A stretch of DNA of 64,000 nt from Artocarpus heterophyllus (GCA_025403435.1 CM046338.1:19629399-19693398), one strand, 5' to 3'. Counted from the stretch's first letter, positions 10,235 through 23,579 are shown. Numbers and translations: made by a program. The notes: a model not told the origin generated them from the sequence alone.

Positions 10235-13200
10235 GCTTCTCAACTGCAAACAAAAACTAGGGACATCTATGAAGGATCACATGATTTTGGTCATGGTTTA
10301 CCTCATCGAGGCTCAAACCTATAGAGCTGACATTGATACTAAGTCGTAGATGACTATAGTCTTTGAGACTCTTTCTAAGGAGTTCATCCCATTTAGAGCT
10401 TCCTATAACTTAAGCAATAAATAGGATGTGACCTTAACTGAATTGATGAAGCAGTTGTAAGAGTATGAAAAACTTAATCAGTGAAGCTCCAGCTGGTGGC
10501 AAGGCATACTTGGCGGTTGCATCTGGTTCCAACTCCAACTCTGGGAATGGAAAGAAGCAAAAGGCTAAAATATGAAGCCTTCTATTCCAACAAAGGGCAA
10601 GGATAAGAAGAAAAAGAAAAGGAACACAAAGAAACTAAAGTGTTTCTTCTGCGAGAAGGTTGGGCACATAAAAAAGAATTGCAAGGACTTTCAAGCTAAA
10701 GGAGTTAAGTACAAACTTTTGGTTGTTGAGACTTGTTTAATAAAAGAATCAAGTGACACCTAGGTCATAGATTCTAGAGCAACGAACCATGTTTGTGTTT
10801 TTTTGTAGAGGTTCAAGGAAATGGAAGTCTGCTACATGAGCACTTCATGTTATGGACGGGCGATGCATCTTTAATGTTAACTAAATAGGATCCAAAGGTT
10901 AGCAAAAGATGGGTCTTTAAGTCATTTAAAGGTGGAATCTATACCATAATATGAGTCTTGTTTGGAGGACAAAATGACCAAAAGACTATTTGGGTCTAAG
11001 GGCAATCAAGCAGAAGGAGTCCTAGAACTTATGCATGGTGATGCTTGTGGTCATATGAACATTAAGGCACGAGGAGGGTACGAGTATTTTGTTACTTTTA
11101 TTAATGCCTACTCAAGATAAGGGTATGTTTACCTTGTGCATCACAAGAGCAAAACTTTTGACAAGTTCAAGGAGTTTCAAGTTGAAATAGAGAAGCAATT
11201 AGATAAACCCATAAAGACACTTCGATTCCATCGAGGTGGTGAGTACCTCTCTTATGAATTCTTAGGACCCTTACTAGAGAATGAGATTTTATCCCATTTT
11301 ACTACGCCAGGCACTCCGCAGCAGCATGACATGGTCGAGAGAAAGAATAGGACTTTGTTGGACATAGTTAGATTTGTAATGAGTTATTTGACATTGCCTT
11401 TATCATTCTTGAGATATGCACTACAAACCGCTTATTATCTTTTGAACAATGTGCCTTCAAAATCGATTCCTGAGACTCCTCACGAGTTGTGTGCAGGTAG
11501 GAAGATATCTTTAAACCATATTCGTATATGAGGATGTCCTATTCATGTCCTGGACAAGGAAGCGAATAAGTTGGAAGCACATTCAGAGATGTGCATGTTT
11601 GTAGGAGATCCAAAAGGAACCAAATGTGTTTATTTCTATAACCTAAAAGAAAATAAAGTCATGGTTTATTGAATACAACTTTTTTTGAGAAAAGTTACAT
11701 GAACAACTTGAAGCCTCGTAGTAGAGTGGTACTCAAGGAGTTGGTGGGCGATTCAATTACTCCAAGGGTTCTAGTTGAAACCAATCCAATCAACATAGAA
11801 AAACTGGCCGAACAACAACCTAGGGATCCTTAGCGTAGTCGAAGGATCTGGTGTTAGCCCGAAAGGTATATGTTCAATGGTGAAGTTTACTTTGGTAAAC
11901 TGATTGATCATGACAAGGATTCTTACAGTCACAAAGAAGCCATAGGGGATGTTGATTCAAAGCTTTCGACAGAAGCTATGAACACTAAGATGAAGTCTAT
12001 AAAGACTAATCAAGTCTGGCAGCTTGTGGAGCTTCCCAAAGGGGTAAAATCCTCCGGGTGCAAGTGGGTCTACAAAAGAAAGAGAGGTGCAGATGGGAAA
12101 GTTGAAACTTATAAGCTAAACTGGTAGCAAAAGGATACACACAAAAGGAAGGAATTGATTATGAGGAAATCTTTTTGCGTATAGCTATGCTTAAATCCAT
12201 CCACATTTTCTTGTCCATTGCTACTGCTCTCGATTATGAGAATTAGCAAAGGGATGTAAAGATCACCTTTTTGAATTGCCATCTTTATGGGACCATATAT
12301 ATTATACAGGAGATAGTTTCAAAGCTAAGAGTCTAGAGAATAAGGTCTGCAAGTTGCTAAAGTCTATTTATAGACTTAAGCAAGCTTTCTGTTCTTGGAA
12401 CATAAGATTTGATCAAGTGATCAAGACTTGTGAGTTCAAACAAAATGTGGATGAACCATGTGTTTACAAACACTAAGGATAGGAAGGTAGTTTTTCTACT
12501 GCTTTATATAGATGACATTTTGCTTGCTGGCAATGATGTTGGGGCGTTGTCATCGGTCAAATTATGGTTGACAAAGTAGTTTGACATGAAGGACTTGGAT
12601 AAAGCTAATTATGTTTTGGGTATCCAAATCCTTCAAGATAAGAAGAACAAAATGATAGTTTATCCCAAGCTACTTACATAGACAAGATCCTCTAGAAGTA
12701 TGCAATGAAGAATTCCAAGAAAGGTAGGCAACCGTTTAGGTATGGAATTACAGTTTCTAAGAAAGACTCTCCAAAGTCTGATGAAGAAAGAAAATACATG
12801 AAGAAGGTGTCTTATACTTCAGTAGTATGTAGTCTTATGTATACTATGCTTTGCATATGACTTGACATATATTATATGGTCGGGATTATAAGTCGATGCC
12901 AGCTGGATCTAGGACCCAACCATTTAGTTGCGGTCAAGCATATTTTCAAGTATCTGAAAAGGACCAGAGGTTATATGCTAGTGTCTATTGGTGAAGATTT
13001 AACACCTCTTGGATACACTAATTTGGATTTTCAATCCTGTTTGGATTCGAGGAGATCAACTTCAGGATCTATGTTTATCTGGGGAGGAGGTGCCATTGTT
13101 TGAAGAAGTGTCAAGTAAGATTTTACTTTAGATTCAGTGATGCAGTTTAAGTATATGACAACTAGTGAAGCTTCGAAAGAAGATGTGTGGCTCCACAAGT

Positions 13201-13507
13201 GCTTTGGAGATCTTGAGATAGTTCCTAGCATGGGTAAGGTGATAATGCTATTTTGTGATAACATTGCAGCAATTGCTAATGCTAAGGAACTAAGATTTCA
13301 TAAGAAGAGTAAATATATACATTGAAAGTATAATGTGATATAGGACTTCATAGAGAATGGACATGTTGCAGTATACAAGATCACATCAAAGGACAATATA
13401 GATTATCCTTTCATGAAGACACTACCAACGAGGGCTTTCGAGACACACGTAGAGGCTATAGAGATGCATAACATGTCACATTTACTCCCTTAGGGTAAGT
13501 GGGAGAT
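10235..13507 (+). pseudogene. Degenerate copia gag-pol (outer element, after the insertion)
   Basis: Gag resumes with a frame ending in YLIEAQTYRADID, then a CCHC zinc knuckle CFFCEKVGHIKKNC (about 10641-10683) in a Lys-rich stretch. Integrase fragments (HHKSKTFDKFKEF, HRGGEYLS, GTPQQHDMVER) span 11136-11531. Reverse transcriptase fragments cover about 11990-12600, with LYIDDILLAGND. RNase H fragments cover 12876-13490 (YTNLDFQSCLDSRRSTSGS). Stops and shifts interrupt every block, more than in the nested element, in line with greater age. Confidence 0.9.
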
Positions 13508-15499
13508 TGTTAGACCAGGTGCTCTAAGGATTAAATGGTGCAATAGTCTTTTGAAGATATTTAATCAATAAAGAGTTTATTAATTATTTCTTATATTAAG
13601 TATGTCCTTTTTATGTTCATTCCTATTGAATATATGATAAGCAAACTAAAAGCTTAGACTATCAATCTAAACCTTTAAGATTGTACATATGATGGGTAGA
13701 TTATATGAAAGACATGAATCTTAAAGGTGATAGTTTAAATTAAAATATCTGCATTTGAGGGAATAAAGTTAGGCGCTTTATGCGTGTAAAAATTGTTTTG
13801 TTGTTTACATCTCTAATAGGAGATGGCTTATCTTGGTCATCAGAGTTGAAATCTGCTAATAAAAACATTGGTATAATATCATAGATGACGACATATTGGA
13901 TCGGGATAAAAGTTGAATTGATTTAATTAATAATTCTATTTATTTAAATCAATTCACTTTAGACAATCATATGTGTCATATCTTAATCCTAAAGTGAATT
14001 AAAGGGCCCGTATTTCTTGACTTGTATCTTTTGATGTACCAAAGGGTGGCATCCAGAATTATATGAAGGTACGTATGCTAGTATGTTGGAGACATAACTT
14101 TTGAATGACGCATACTCGTTATTCATAGATATATAATACATAGCTCTTTTGTAGAATTAATGATATTCTCTTATATTTTCTTGTAATTGAAAAATTAGAG
14201 CATTCAACCATTCAGATACATAAGTGTAACTAAATAGTATACTTTTTGTATTGGTTATGAATAGTAAGTTTTCTAATAGAGAGATAATGGAATATAAGAT
14301 AAAATTAATCGAAAAAGTAAAACAAAATTTTATCCTTAAGTCAATTGCCAATATCTTATAAGGATGTTATACATTATGATATATAATAGATGATTAACTT
14401 ATTGGAGTTTTGTAATTTATATATAGTTTGAGAATGTAGCTCTAATCTTTTAGTGGAATACTTTAAGAGTTGATATATAAAATGAACGTATTTGGGACGT
14501 GTTATTTTATAATTATAGAAGCTTGATCTATATATGTTTATCGAGTCCCCTTACTAGCTCACAATTATTTCCTATAACGATACGACATATTTTTCTTACA
14601 TATTGGTAACTTATGTTAACTCTTAGATTGGTTTTATTATGATTGATTACATTTAATAATTTATGTTAGTTTATTGGTCGAATTAATTTTTTGAATTAAT
14701 TCAAGATAAACATGTGGAATTATTTGAATATATTTTATTTGATATGAGATTATTTGTATATGACTTAGTTAATCAGATAACTTCTCTATTGGGTTATTTA
14801 AATTAATACTGAGGCTCTATCTAAGATTACCATGTAGAATAAGATATTGAATTTTCCAATACTGAGTGGACTGGTAGGTCAGTGCCTTCGTCTTGTCGGC
14901 CGGTGGAACATAACTTAGTTACGCAAAATAGTACAACCGATACGCTAGTAGATAGGACTGGCAAGCTGGTTGTGCATAATCCTATTAAGCATCTTTCACG
15001 CATTTTGATTTGAATTTTGACCCAGCTTGAAATTTGGAAGCCCTATCTATGTAGAATTGACTCCCTACTAGCCACTATAAATAGGATACTTGTTCCTATT
15101 ATTATTTAGATCACAAGAGAAATTTAGAGATGGTATTCTAGAGAGAAAAACTCTGAAAGTCCTATAGGGCTATTGTTCAACATCCCAAACCTTAGCTCTT
15201 GGTTTTCTCTTATGGTTGGAAAGAGATGTTACCAAGAAAAGAATTGAATGACATGTGCCCACTTGCATTCCGTTCATGGAAAAGAGAATTGCAAAGAGGA
15301 CTTGTTGGTTGAAACTCTTCTAGATGCAATTCTTAGTAGTAGTTCCGTCAAAGTTTTTCTTATCAAAAGTGTGGTTCCAATTCTAAAAGGTACGTAATGT
15401 CCTAATTAATTTATATACATAGCATGCCTTACTTGTTATTTAGAAAAAATCTTTGATTTAAAATTTTTAAAATACTGGTGTGTTCACATTTTTCCAACA
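13508..15499 (+). repeat. 3' LTR of the outer copia element
   Basis: This 1992-bp LTR starts TGTTAGACCAGG, ends TTTCCAACA and is preceded by the purine tract GGTAAGTGGGAGAT. A TATA motif TATAAATAGG lies at 15076-15085. It aligns along its length with 3086-5097 but at clearly lower identity. A decayed GTCGGCCGGTGG block near 14895 is the counterpart of the palindromic cluster in the younger LTRs. Confidence 0.92.
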
Positions 15500-17216
15500 A
15501 ATATGACCTTAGAATTCAATGTTTCACATGACGCAAACTCCTGCTAGTAAGTGCGAAGTGAATTTCCTTGAGGGAAGTACATCTGAAACATCTACTGAGT
15601 TACATGATCCCTTAGCTAACTAGATTAATATCTTTGATTCAAATGTCTCATCGATAGTTGAAAACCATCCCATGCATATTTTATTTGATGAAGCCTTTTA
15701 AGTTGAAAATTTGATTTTCAAAGAGAGTAACATTTGGAAACCTGATTTTGGAAAAAATTTCTTTGAAGATGAACCCAAGGATGAACTTATGTATGAATCT
15801 ATGGATGAAGAAAAGTTTCAGAAAAGATTTTTTTTGAAGTAACGAGCAACTTAAGTGTTTGTGATTGTTACCTTCTTCGAAGATATAGGGCAAGAAATTT
15901 TCCACCACCAATCATCAATCTTATTGATTTGGATTCTGAAGATGAAGTTATAATTCTAGTTGGTGCATATATTATGTTTTCACTCTTGTTTTTATATTTA
16001 TGTATTTTTGTAACTTTGCTTCAGTGTGTTGTATTTCTATTTGCTATGTTTTCCTAAATTTCAAAAAAATAATTTCAAAAATTTTTTAAAGTGTTTGAGA
16101 TTATGGAGGTTGAAGTCATTAGGATTAGTTTGTACTTTGTATCAATGGCCTCTAATACGCATTTTAATGAAATAATGAAAATGACTTTTTGATTTTTAGA
16201 ATTTTTCTTAATAAATAAAATAAGACACAAAAAAATAAAAAAAAATGTTTAAAACAACATAAAATTAAAAAAAATTAAAATCACAAAATTATTTTATTTT
16301 TTTTTAAAAAAAAATAAGTGTTGTTTCTTTTCTTTCACCAAAATTGTGAGCGTAAGTGTAAATCAAAAGGTTTTACATTTGTTAATAAGAAAAATAAAAT
16401 ATTGTTCTATAAGAATGGGCTTTTTAAAGAAAACTTAAATGAACTTTAGGATTTTCTTTTAGACCATCCTAGTGGGTATGTTCAAGGAGTGATTTGTAGA
16501 CTTTGACCTCAATACCTCAATTTCGTACAAAAAAGGAACATCTAGGGAATGTGATGTTAAATGACCCAATTGTTTAGTTTGCAGGAAAGGTAGATGGGAA
16601 ACAGCCCATCTAGTTCTAAACAAAATTTGTAAAGTATTTTTAGTTTTTGTGTGTTTTTATTTTCTTGAAACAAATTGTTGAGAAATTATTTGAGATATGA
16701 ATTTTGTTTTAGTGAAAAACCATTAGAATTGCTTAGTAACGAATTTTCTGGAAATGCATTTTGATGAACTTGTGTTTTTATTCATTCTTGAATAAATTTT
16801 CATAAAAAAATAAAAAAAGAATAAAAATGAAATAGATTTTTGTTTTTTTATGTGATTGTTATAGTGTTCATTAAATAAAGGTGTTTGTCATGTTTATTTT
16901 TAATATTTTATCATATCTGTCATATGCATTTTTTTATTTGGTAAGTATTTTATGTGTCGTGTAAGTCTTGATTTGATCTCATTTTGTCAAAAGTTGTATA
17001 GTAATGTTTAATTTTGTCAAAAGTTGAATAGTTTTTGTCAAGTAAAAATTTTCAACAGTTGGTCTTTACCTGCCCATTTGTCTGTTATCTTGCTCAATCA
17101 TGTATTATATCTCATTCGTAAGTTAGACTTTTAATAAGAGTGATGTAAATGCAGTTTTCGAGTCATTAAAAAAAACATAAAATTAACAAAAAGAAATCTT
17201 AGTTCTTAGAAACCAT
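15500..17216. other. AT-rich intergenic DNA with a decayed coding-like stretch
   Basis: No gene can be called. From about 15520 to 15960 the plus strand reads as an acidic protein-like sequence with stops (for example FGKNFFEDEPKDELMYES). This suggests a relic of an unidentified coding sequence. The rest is A/T-rich with poly-A and poly-T runs and no recognisable gene or LTR. Confidence 0.4.
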
Positions 17217-17944
17217 ATGGATTCCTCATCCTAATCATCTTTAAATTTCAAAAACATTTGTGTGTTTTGTGGTTCTAATCCAATAAAGGGTACTGACTAT
17301 TTAAATACTGCATTCTATTTAGGACAAGTCTTGGCTAAGAAAAAGATAAACCTTGTGTATAGAGGGGTTAGTCTTGGTTTCACAGGAATTGTCGCAGCTG
17401 GAGCCAAAATAGGAGCAGTCTTAGGTATTTTCAAGATAATCTTTATAATGAAATAATAGGAACTGAGAAAATAGTCAAAAAATCCCAGAGTGTATTAAAG
17501 CTACGATTTGTCATTCGGATGCTTTATTGTTTTACTGGGAGATTTAGGAACTTTAGAGCTTACTTGGCACACCATATTGTATTGTATTGTATAGTATTAT
17601 ATTACATAACATTTTCTGTATATAATACAATACAATACGGTATGCCAAACATGTCCTTAGAAGAAATGTTTGTCATTGCTAGGTGGAGTCTGTTAGGCAT
17701 TCATACTAAACTAATGGGTGTGCTTAACGTTAATGGTTTCTTTAATGATCTTTTAAATTTTTTAGATAATGCTATGGAACAAAACTTTCTTGTATAGTCA
17801 AGAAGAACAATTTTTATCTCTATTCCTACTGTTGAGGAATTGGTTGAGAAAATGCAAGTCATCACTCTTGAGATAGACATTGCAACTTCAAAGCTCAGCA
17901 AGAAGTGCAAATTAGATTTGGATCTTTCTCTCCAAATTCTTTGA
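17217..17944 (+). pseudogene. LONELY GUY (cytokinin-activating phosphoribohydrolase) pseudogene, intronless
   Basis: LOG enzymes release free-base cytokinins from cytokinin riboside 5'-monophosphates in the cytosol. The sequence after ATG 17217 reads KNICVFCGSNP, then LGQVLAKKKINLVYRGVSLGFTGIVA, and after a gap LEEMFVIARWSLLGIH and VLNVNGFFNDLL. These are the conserved blocks of the family (FCGS, LVYGGG, PGGxGTxEE, LLNVxGYY). Defects include a stop five codons after the ATG, a stop at about 17454, a one-base deletion just before the PGGxGT motif, and a 96-bp insertion within it. Plant LOG genes usually have several introns. Here the blocks are contiguous, which suggests a retroposed copy. A poly-A tail is not evident. 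Confidence 0.85.
17559..17654. mobile_element. 96-bp MITE inserted in the LOG pseudogene
   Basis: Near-terminal inverted repeats TTGGCACACCATATTGTATTG (left) and the complement of CAATACAATACGGTATGCCAA (right) surround a short AT core. The flanks CTTTAGAG (17551-17558) and CCTTAGAA (17655-17662) match at 6 of 8 positions and reconstruct the interrupted Leu-Glu codons. An 8-bp duplication suggests the hAT superfamily. The exact ends are uncertain by a few bases. Confidence 0.7.
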
Positions 17945-18889
17945 TCTATCAGTTTTACCTATAACATGTTCATTTATGTTTATGTTTATTTTTTTTTGTG
18001 TTTTGAATAACTGCTCTTGTACAAGTGTTGTTTCTTTTTCTTTACAATTTTATTAAACATTGATGACAATGTTCAATTTAGGTTGAGGGAAAGGGTTTGT
18101 GTCAAAATTTTTCAAAATTTGCTAAAATTTTTCGATTTTGAGTATGTTTTTGTGAGTTTAAAATGGAACTTGTTCTAAAACCAAGCGTAAAAAAAAACTT
18201 AAAAAATCAAAAAAATTGAAAACTTAAAAAAATAAAAAAAAATGATGTGCTGTATGTAACGCTTTAAGATTCTTGTTTTAATATCGAGATGGCTGAGTGA
18301 AGGAGTTAGTCTTGAAATGCATCTCGTTTTGGCCTGAGATTGTGTGTTCATATGATTTCATTCATACTTATATTCTCCATGTCATACGCATACATGCATG
18401 TTTAGGATAGTTGAGTTATGGAGTCTTTTACTATTCTCAAGATGTGTTCTAATTATGTTTGCAACATGTTTCATTCTGATAAGTTTATCTACATGTGCAT
18501 CAGATACATTAAAAAGAAAACTAAAAATTGAAAAACCTTAAAAAATTTTAAATTAATTGTATTTATTGTTGAAGTTCAATTTTTAATTTAAGTTGTATTT
18601 CTTTGTTATTAAAGTTTTAAAATAACGAAATTCTGAAAATAAAAAATGCCGTAAAAAATGTGTACAATATTGTGAATGTATTTTGTAAATAATAAATATT
18701 TCTTCGTATTTTTCAGCTTTTAAATAAATAAAAAATATAATAAATGTATTGTAACTAAAGAAAATCCTTCTCTGTAAGTTCAACATCGAATTCATCAAGC
18801 ATTTATTCTCTTAGACAACTTTATACTTAATATTTGAGGTTATATTAGATTATATATTTTTAGACCGAGTCAATTGCTTTGCATCAAGG
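17945..18889. other. AT-rich intergenic DNA
   Basis: No gene is seen. The stretch TTGATGACAATGTTCAATTTAGG with GAGGGAAAGGG near 18060-18090 resembles the 3' polypurine neighbourhood of Athila-type gypsy elements. With no coding domain next to it, this remains a weak hint. Confidence 0.3.
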
Positions 18890-20765
18890 GTCTTTGAATG
18901 TTAATTCCGATTACACGGCTTAAAATTTTGTGGGATAAACTCAGATTATCAACCTATTCCCGTTTGTCATTGTAGCGGTATGCATGAATGCGTTGAATAT
19001 CAACAGCATGAGTACGTAATGCAGTTTCTATGGGGCTTAATGATTCTTATACTCAAACTCGGGCACAGATCTTGCTAATGGATCCTCTTCCTCCCATTAG
19101 CAAGGTATTTGCTCTAGTTATTCAAGAGGAAAGGCAACGAGCTATTGGAAATAGTCTTCTGCCATCTTTGGAACCACATTTGCAGAATAATCTGAATTTC
19201 ACAGCTCCTGTGACCGACTTTTCTCCCAAATCCAATAGAGACCGACCCTTGTGCTCTCGTTGTGGTTTGCAACGACATACCGTCGATAAGTGCTACAAAC
19301 TACAGGTTATCCTCTTGGCTACAATTTCAAGACAAAGCCATTCAGGTCTCTTGTGCAATTGGAGATAAAGCTGATAAAGCTGATTCAGGACAATCAGACT
19401 CGCCTTTAAGAGCTCTCACTCCAAGTCAGTGTAACCAGCTCATTTCTCTTCTGAGTGCACAGCTTCATTTCACACCTTGAGTCACTCATGATCAACAGCA
19501 ACCTGATCCTTTTGTTTCAAGTCTCAGCAGTATATTTTCACTCTACTACCTCATTATTGTCTCCATCTCCCTCTTCGGGGTGCTTGAGACTGGTGCTACA
19601 CACCATGTGTGTTGTTCATTAGAGGATTTTTCATCTTCTTTTCCTACTTCTAATTCCTTTCTCACATTGCCTAATGGTCAAACTGTCACAATTCATTGAA
19701 TAGGTTCTGTGCAAGTCTCAAATCATTTAATTCTTGACAACGTTCTGTTTGTCCCTCAATTCCATTTTAATCTCGTTTCAATTAGTGCTCTTACCAATAG
19801 CCATCGTTGTTCTGTTAATTTTCTTCCTGATTCTTGTTTAACTCAGGATACTTCACAAGTCAGAACGATTGGGATGGGTAAAAGAGAAGGCAACCTTTAT
19901 GTCTTGGATTCCAACAATTTTGTTTCTAGTGTCAATGCTTTTCCCAATTGTAATAATGATTCTTAAGTCTAAAACTTTTGTGGCATTACCGTTTGGGCCA
20001 CCCCTCCTTTGTAAAACTTCAAATTTGCAAAATGAATTGAAGGTCAATCGAAATTTTGCTCATCATGATCATTGCACTGTCCGTCCATTAGCAAAACAAC
20101 GGCGCTTGCCTTTTCCTTCTTCAAATAATTTGTCTGACTCACCGTTTGATTTAATACGTTTTGACATATGGGGTCCGTTTACTATTCTTAATATAGAAAG
20201 ATACAAATATTTCTGGACCATTGTTGATGATTGTACTCGTCTTATGTGTCTTTTTTTTTTTTTTCTGTCTCTTTTTGTGTCCCCTCAATTTAAATATTTT
20301 AATTGACATAATTAGTGATATAATATTTTAATTGATATGATACTTTAATTGATATGGTATGATGTTATTGGAGGGACATAAATAGGGACATGAATAAGGG
20401 GACATGGGAGTCAGAACCTCGTTTCACTTGGGGTTTATCTCCTTTGAGCTAAAAATGATGTTCAAACTATTTTTCCTGCCTTCTTTCATTTAATTAAAAC
20501 TCAGTTGGCAAACAAATTAAATCAGCCCAATCTGATAATGCTCCAGAATGAGTTTTTTCTGAGTTCTTTAGCACAAATGGAGTCCTTCCTTATCACTCTT
20601 GTGTTGACCGTCCTCAACAGAATTTTGTTGTGGAACGCAAGCTTCAACACATATTGAATGTGGCTCGTGATTTGCATTTCCAATCCAATATTCCCTTGGT
20701 TTATTGGGGTGACTGTGTCATGACAGCAGTTTACCTCATAAACCGTCTATACACTCGTCATGGAA
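18890..20765 (+). pseudogene. Truncated Ty1/copia remnant: gag, protease and integrase pieces
   Basis: Gag pieces read LKILWDKL and MGLNDSYTQTRAQILLMDPL, followed by a knuckle CSRCGLQRHTVDKC (about 19251). A protease relic reads LETGATHHVC (near 19590; the family has DSGA). The pre-integrase stretch NHLILDNVLFVPQFHFNLVS is followed by integrase pieces (FDLIRFDIWGPF, FWTIVDDCTR, QSDNAPE, VYLINRL). The similarity stops near 20765, before reverse transcriptase. No LTR, primer site or target duplication was found. Many frameshifts show it is old. The family differs from the other copia elements in the window. Confidence 0.85.
20278..20404. mobile_element. Possible 127-bp TIR element inside the copia remnant
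   Basis: TGTCCCCTCAAT at the left and AATAAGGGGACA at the right form a 12-base inverted repeat with one mismatch. The insert interrupts integrase between DDCTR and the downstream part. The non-homologous block extends somewhat beyond these ends (about 20244-20423), and no clear target duplication was found. Confidence 0.45.
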
Positions 20766-20791
20766 TATATATATATGTACACTTGTCAAAA

Positions 20792-21570
20792 TTTACACTC
20801 GTCTTGTAAAAGTAAAATTTTAATATTAAAATAATTATAAAGTAAGAATGCTGTAATTATTAAAGCAAAAAAATCAATCTACTAATATATAAGAATCAAA
20901 TGTCAAATTCACTATACGCTAAACTTTATGACAAATTTGTCATAAAGTTTAACATATAACAAATTTTGCATTAAAAATACATTATATTGGAGAGTGTTTT
21001 TTACACTCAAATGCTAAATTTATCATTGACACATCAATTTAATATTGCATTAAAGATGCTCTTAAACCACATGAAGCCCCCATTTCACATTATTTAATAA
21101 AAAGAAGAAAAGAACGACCCACATGTGCAAATAAACCAAAATAAAGAAACCCTAAGACTATTTTCAATGTAAATGTCAATGCTAATGTTATATTTGCCAC
21201 AAAAAAGTATAAAAATAGCCTATTTAATATGTTATTTTATTTTATACTCTAATGCATGATGCTATTGAGAATACCATATTTGTCTTTTATCATAAATCTT
21301 AAATCTTGAAACTTGTAAAAGTAAATTTTTAATTTTAAAATAATTAAGAAGTAAGATTGTCGTAATTTTTTTATATGAGAATTTGCACTTATTAAAAAAA
21401 TTAGTTTATTAACCAATAAAAATCAAATGTTAAATTTACTATATACTATACTTTGTAACATAGCAAATTTGACATAAAAATAACATTGCAATGAAAAATG
21501 TTTTTTTACACTCAAATATTAAACTTGATACTAATGCATCAATTTAACATTACATTAGAGATGCTCGAAC
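20792..21570. repeat. Pair of diverged 260-270 bp repeats, MITE-like
   Basis: Copies at about 20792-21062 and 21309-21570 share the order: GTAAAA(T)TTTTAAT, AATAATTAnnAAGTAAGA, AATCAAATGT(T/C)AAATT(C/T)ACTATA, TTTTTTACACTCAAAT, CATCAATTTAA(T/C)ATT(G/A)CATTA(A/G)AGATGCTC. The terminal GAGCATCTCTAATG (reverse complement) is typical of plant MITEs. A related left end, TTTTCAATGTAAATGTCAATG, is at about 21163. Confidence 0.5.
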
Positions 21571-22987
21571 AACTAGATAATCCTAAGAATACCAATAGTA
21601 GGAACAAAGACAAGCAACAAATGCTAAATGTCTTTGAAAATTAGTCTTTTTGATAGGTCTCCTTAAAAACCTTACCGGTAAATCCTGAAGGGAAACACTT
21701 AATGAGGGAAAAAGACCTTCTACACTTGTAATACGAGAATCCCACAAATTAAATGAAAAAGACAAGAACTAGAGATATGGTAGTAATCCTACTCACAAAT
21801 GTCTAGAAATGCCACTGGAAGAGTGTATCCGGAGCAATGATAGATGGTAGAGGATGCTGGTAGCGAAGTCCTAGAGAAACCCCAGCAGATATAATACGAA
21901 ATCTCCAAGGAAACTGCAAACTCTGCGAATGAAATAGAGGAACGACATACGATGAACACTATGAATAGAGGAGCAACAATTCTACCCTTAATAAAACCAC
22001 AGCAAGGACGAAAAATAACATTACAACTAACTCCATGTAAAATCAAAGAGAAACCATTCGTATTTACTTTAATTCACTAGGAGTAGAGGGGGAACCATTA
22101 ATATTGGTTGATAGGACGAGCTAGATTATAAAAAGTAAGCATATTCCTTTCTAAGTTTTCCACCAGGATGCAAATAAGTCTGATAGACCGTTTGAAACAA
22201 CGGTTTCAACCAATAGTTACAAGTATAAACAATATAAATTTTTTACATACTACAATAAAAAATATAGTATAAAATTCTTATATGCTACATTTTTCAAACT
22301 AAAACTATTAATTTCAATCGTTCTTTCAAATATCCTATAAATGAAGGATCTTGAAAAAGAAATTAGGAAAAATAACCCAAAAATATTCTAGGGAATTTTT
22401 TTCATTTATAAAAGGATTTCATGCCTTTTTATTTTAAGTGAAACTTCTTTCAAACTGACAATAATACAAATAAAGTCGAATGTGACCATCCACCATGGGC
22501 AAACCTGACCCCAAGCAATGACTAGATCTATTAGTAAAAATAGATGAAATACAAGAATATATTACAAGTCTCAATATTCAAAAAGGAAACACTTGCTCGA
22601 CACATAAAAGAGAGTACAACTTGTTACAAAATACTATCACAATCGATTGAGTCCGAACCCTCCCTACTGAGGGAACATACAACTTGGCATAGAGATCTAG
22701 TGACGTCAACACACATCACTTCTAACAAGCGAGGTATTTCATGATTTTTGTTGAAGAACATAAATACCAATTCATATCATCCCAAATGAACTAATTATAT
22801 AAAATGGGAAAACAATCATGGGGCACCGTAATATGAATTCCTTGAAATTGTAACCCTCTCTTTTGTACCTTTGATGCATATGTAATGCATAGATCCGACC
22901 GGGTTTTGAATGCTTTTGATGTACAACCTTTGAAAAGAACATATTGTTTTAACAGAAACCATTTTCATGTCTCTTAGTTGAAAAGGT
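21571..22987. other. Intergenic DNA upstream of the MATE pseudogene
   Basis: No gene with recognisable homology on either strand. Short open frames (for example minus 21789-22046) have no family features. The last few hundred bases would have contained the MATE promoter and 5' UTR. Confidence 0.4.
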
Positions 22988-23356
22988 TTGAGTCAAAGGA
23001 CAGAGAAAAAAAAAATGGACAGTGATAATCAAACAACTGCCCTAAGCTCTTCTCTGATCATACAAACACAAGAAAATATTGATGGGATATCTGAGGTATG
23101 TACTCATGAAAAGGGTAATGGCAAAACGGAGGTTTTAGAGGAAGTGGAGAGACAATTATGGCTAGCGGGGCCTATCGTTGTTTCGAGTCTTTTAACGTAT
23201 TGCATAAAGGTTATATCCGTGATGTTGGTGGTCATTTGGGCGAGTTGGCTCTCTCTGGTGCTTCAATGGCTACTTGCTTTGCAACTGTCACTGGTTTAAG
23301 CTTATTGGTATGTTCAGCTTCTAGATTTACTTATACTTCTGCAAGCACTGGCAAAG

Positions 23357-23579
23357 TGTTGGAATTAATTTCAATAATATATGGACTAATATATTAAATA
23401 AATGTGTATTAAGGCTATCAAATAAGATTGGTTTAATTAAAGTGATCTAATAAAGTATAGAGTTTTGAGTCTTAAAGCATCTCATAAAGTGTGGGCACAA
23501 AATTATATGTAGAAACTTAAAGTCTAATTTCTATTTTTATGATAGGCTAAAATAGAAATAAGACAAAGTTAAATATTAT
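23357..23579 (+). repeat. Copia 5' LTR, first part
   Basis: This aligns with 36664-36888 of the 3' LTR and stops at ATTAT, the target duplicated by the Tekay insertion. It continues at 30511. Confidence 0.92.

Larger units (their letters stand above)
1..15499 (+). mobile_element. Old Ty1/copia retrotransposon, 5' end outside window, interrupted by a younger copia
   Basis: The element consists of a partial left LTR (1-1245), a gag leader and gag piece (1246-3085), an inserted younger element (3086-10234), the remaining gag-pol (10235-13507) and a right LTR (13508-15499). Removing the insert together with one copy of GCTTC rejoins the gag region. The coding part retains a CCHC knuckle and integrase, reverse transcriptase and RNase H blocks, but has many stops and frameshifts. 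The right LTR is preceded by the purine tract AAGTGGGAGAT. The target duplication cannot be tested because the left end lies outside the window. The order of domains (integrase before reverse transcriptase) is diagnostic of Ty1/copia. Clade assignment is uncertain. Confidence 0.9.

Noticed and set aside
17519..17797. Plus-strand frame across the LOG pseudogene as a new gene
   Set aside because: It is produced by reading through the MITE; the flanks match LOG in separate frames.
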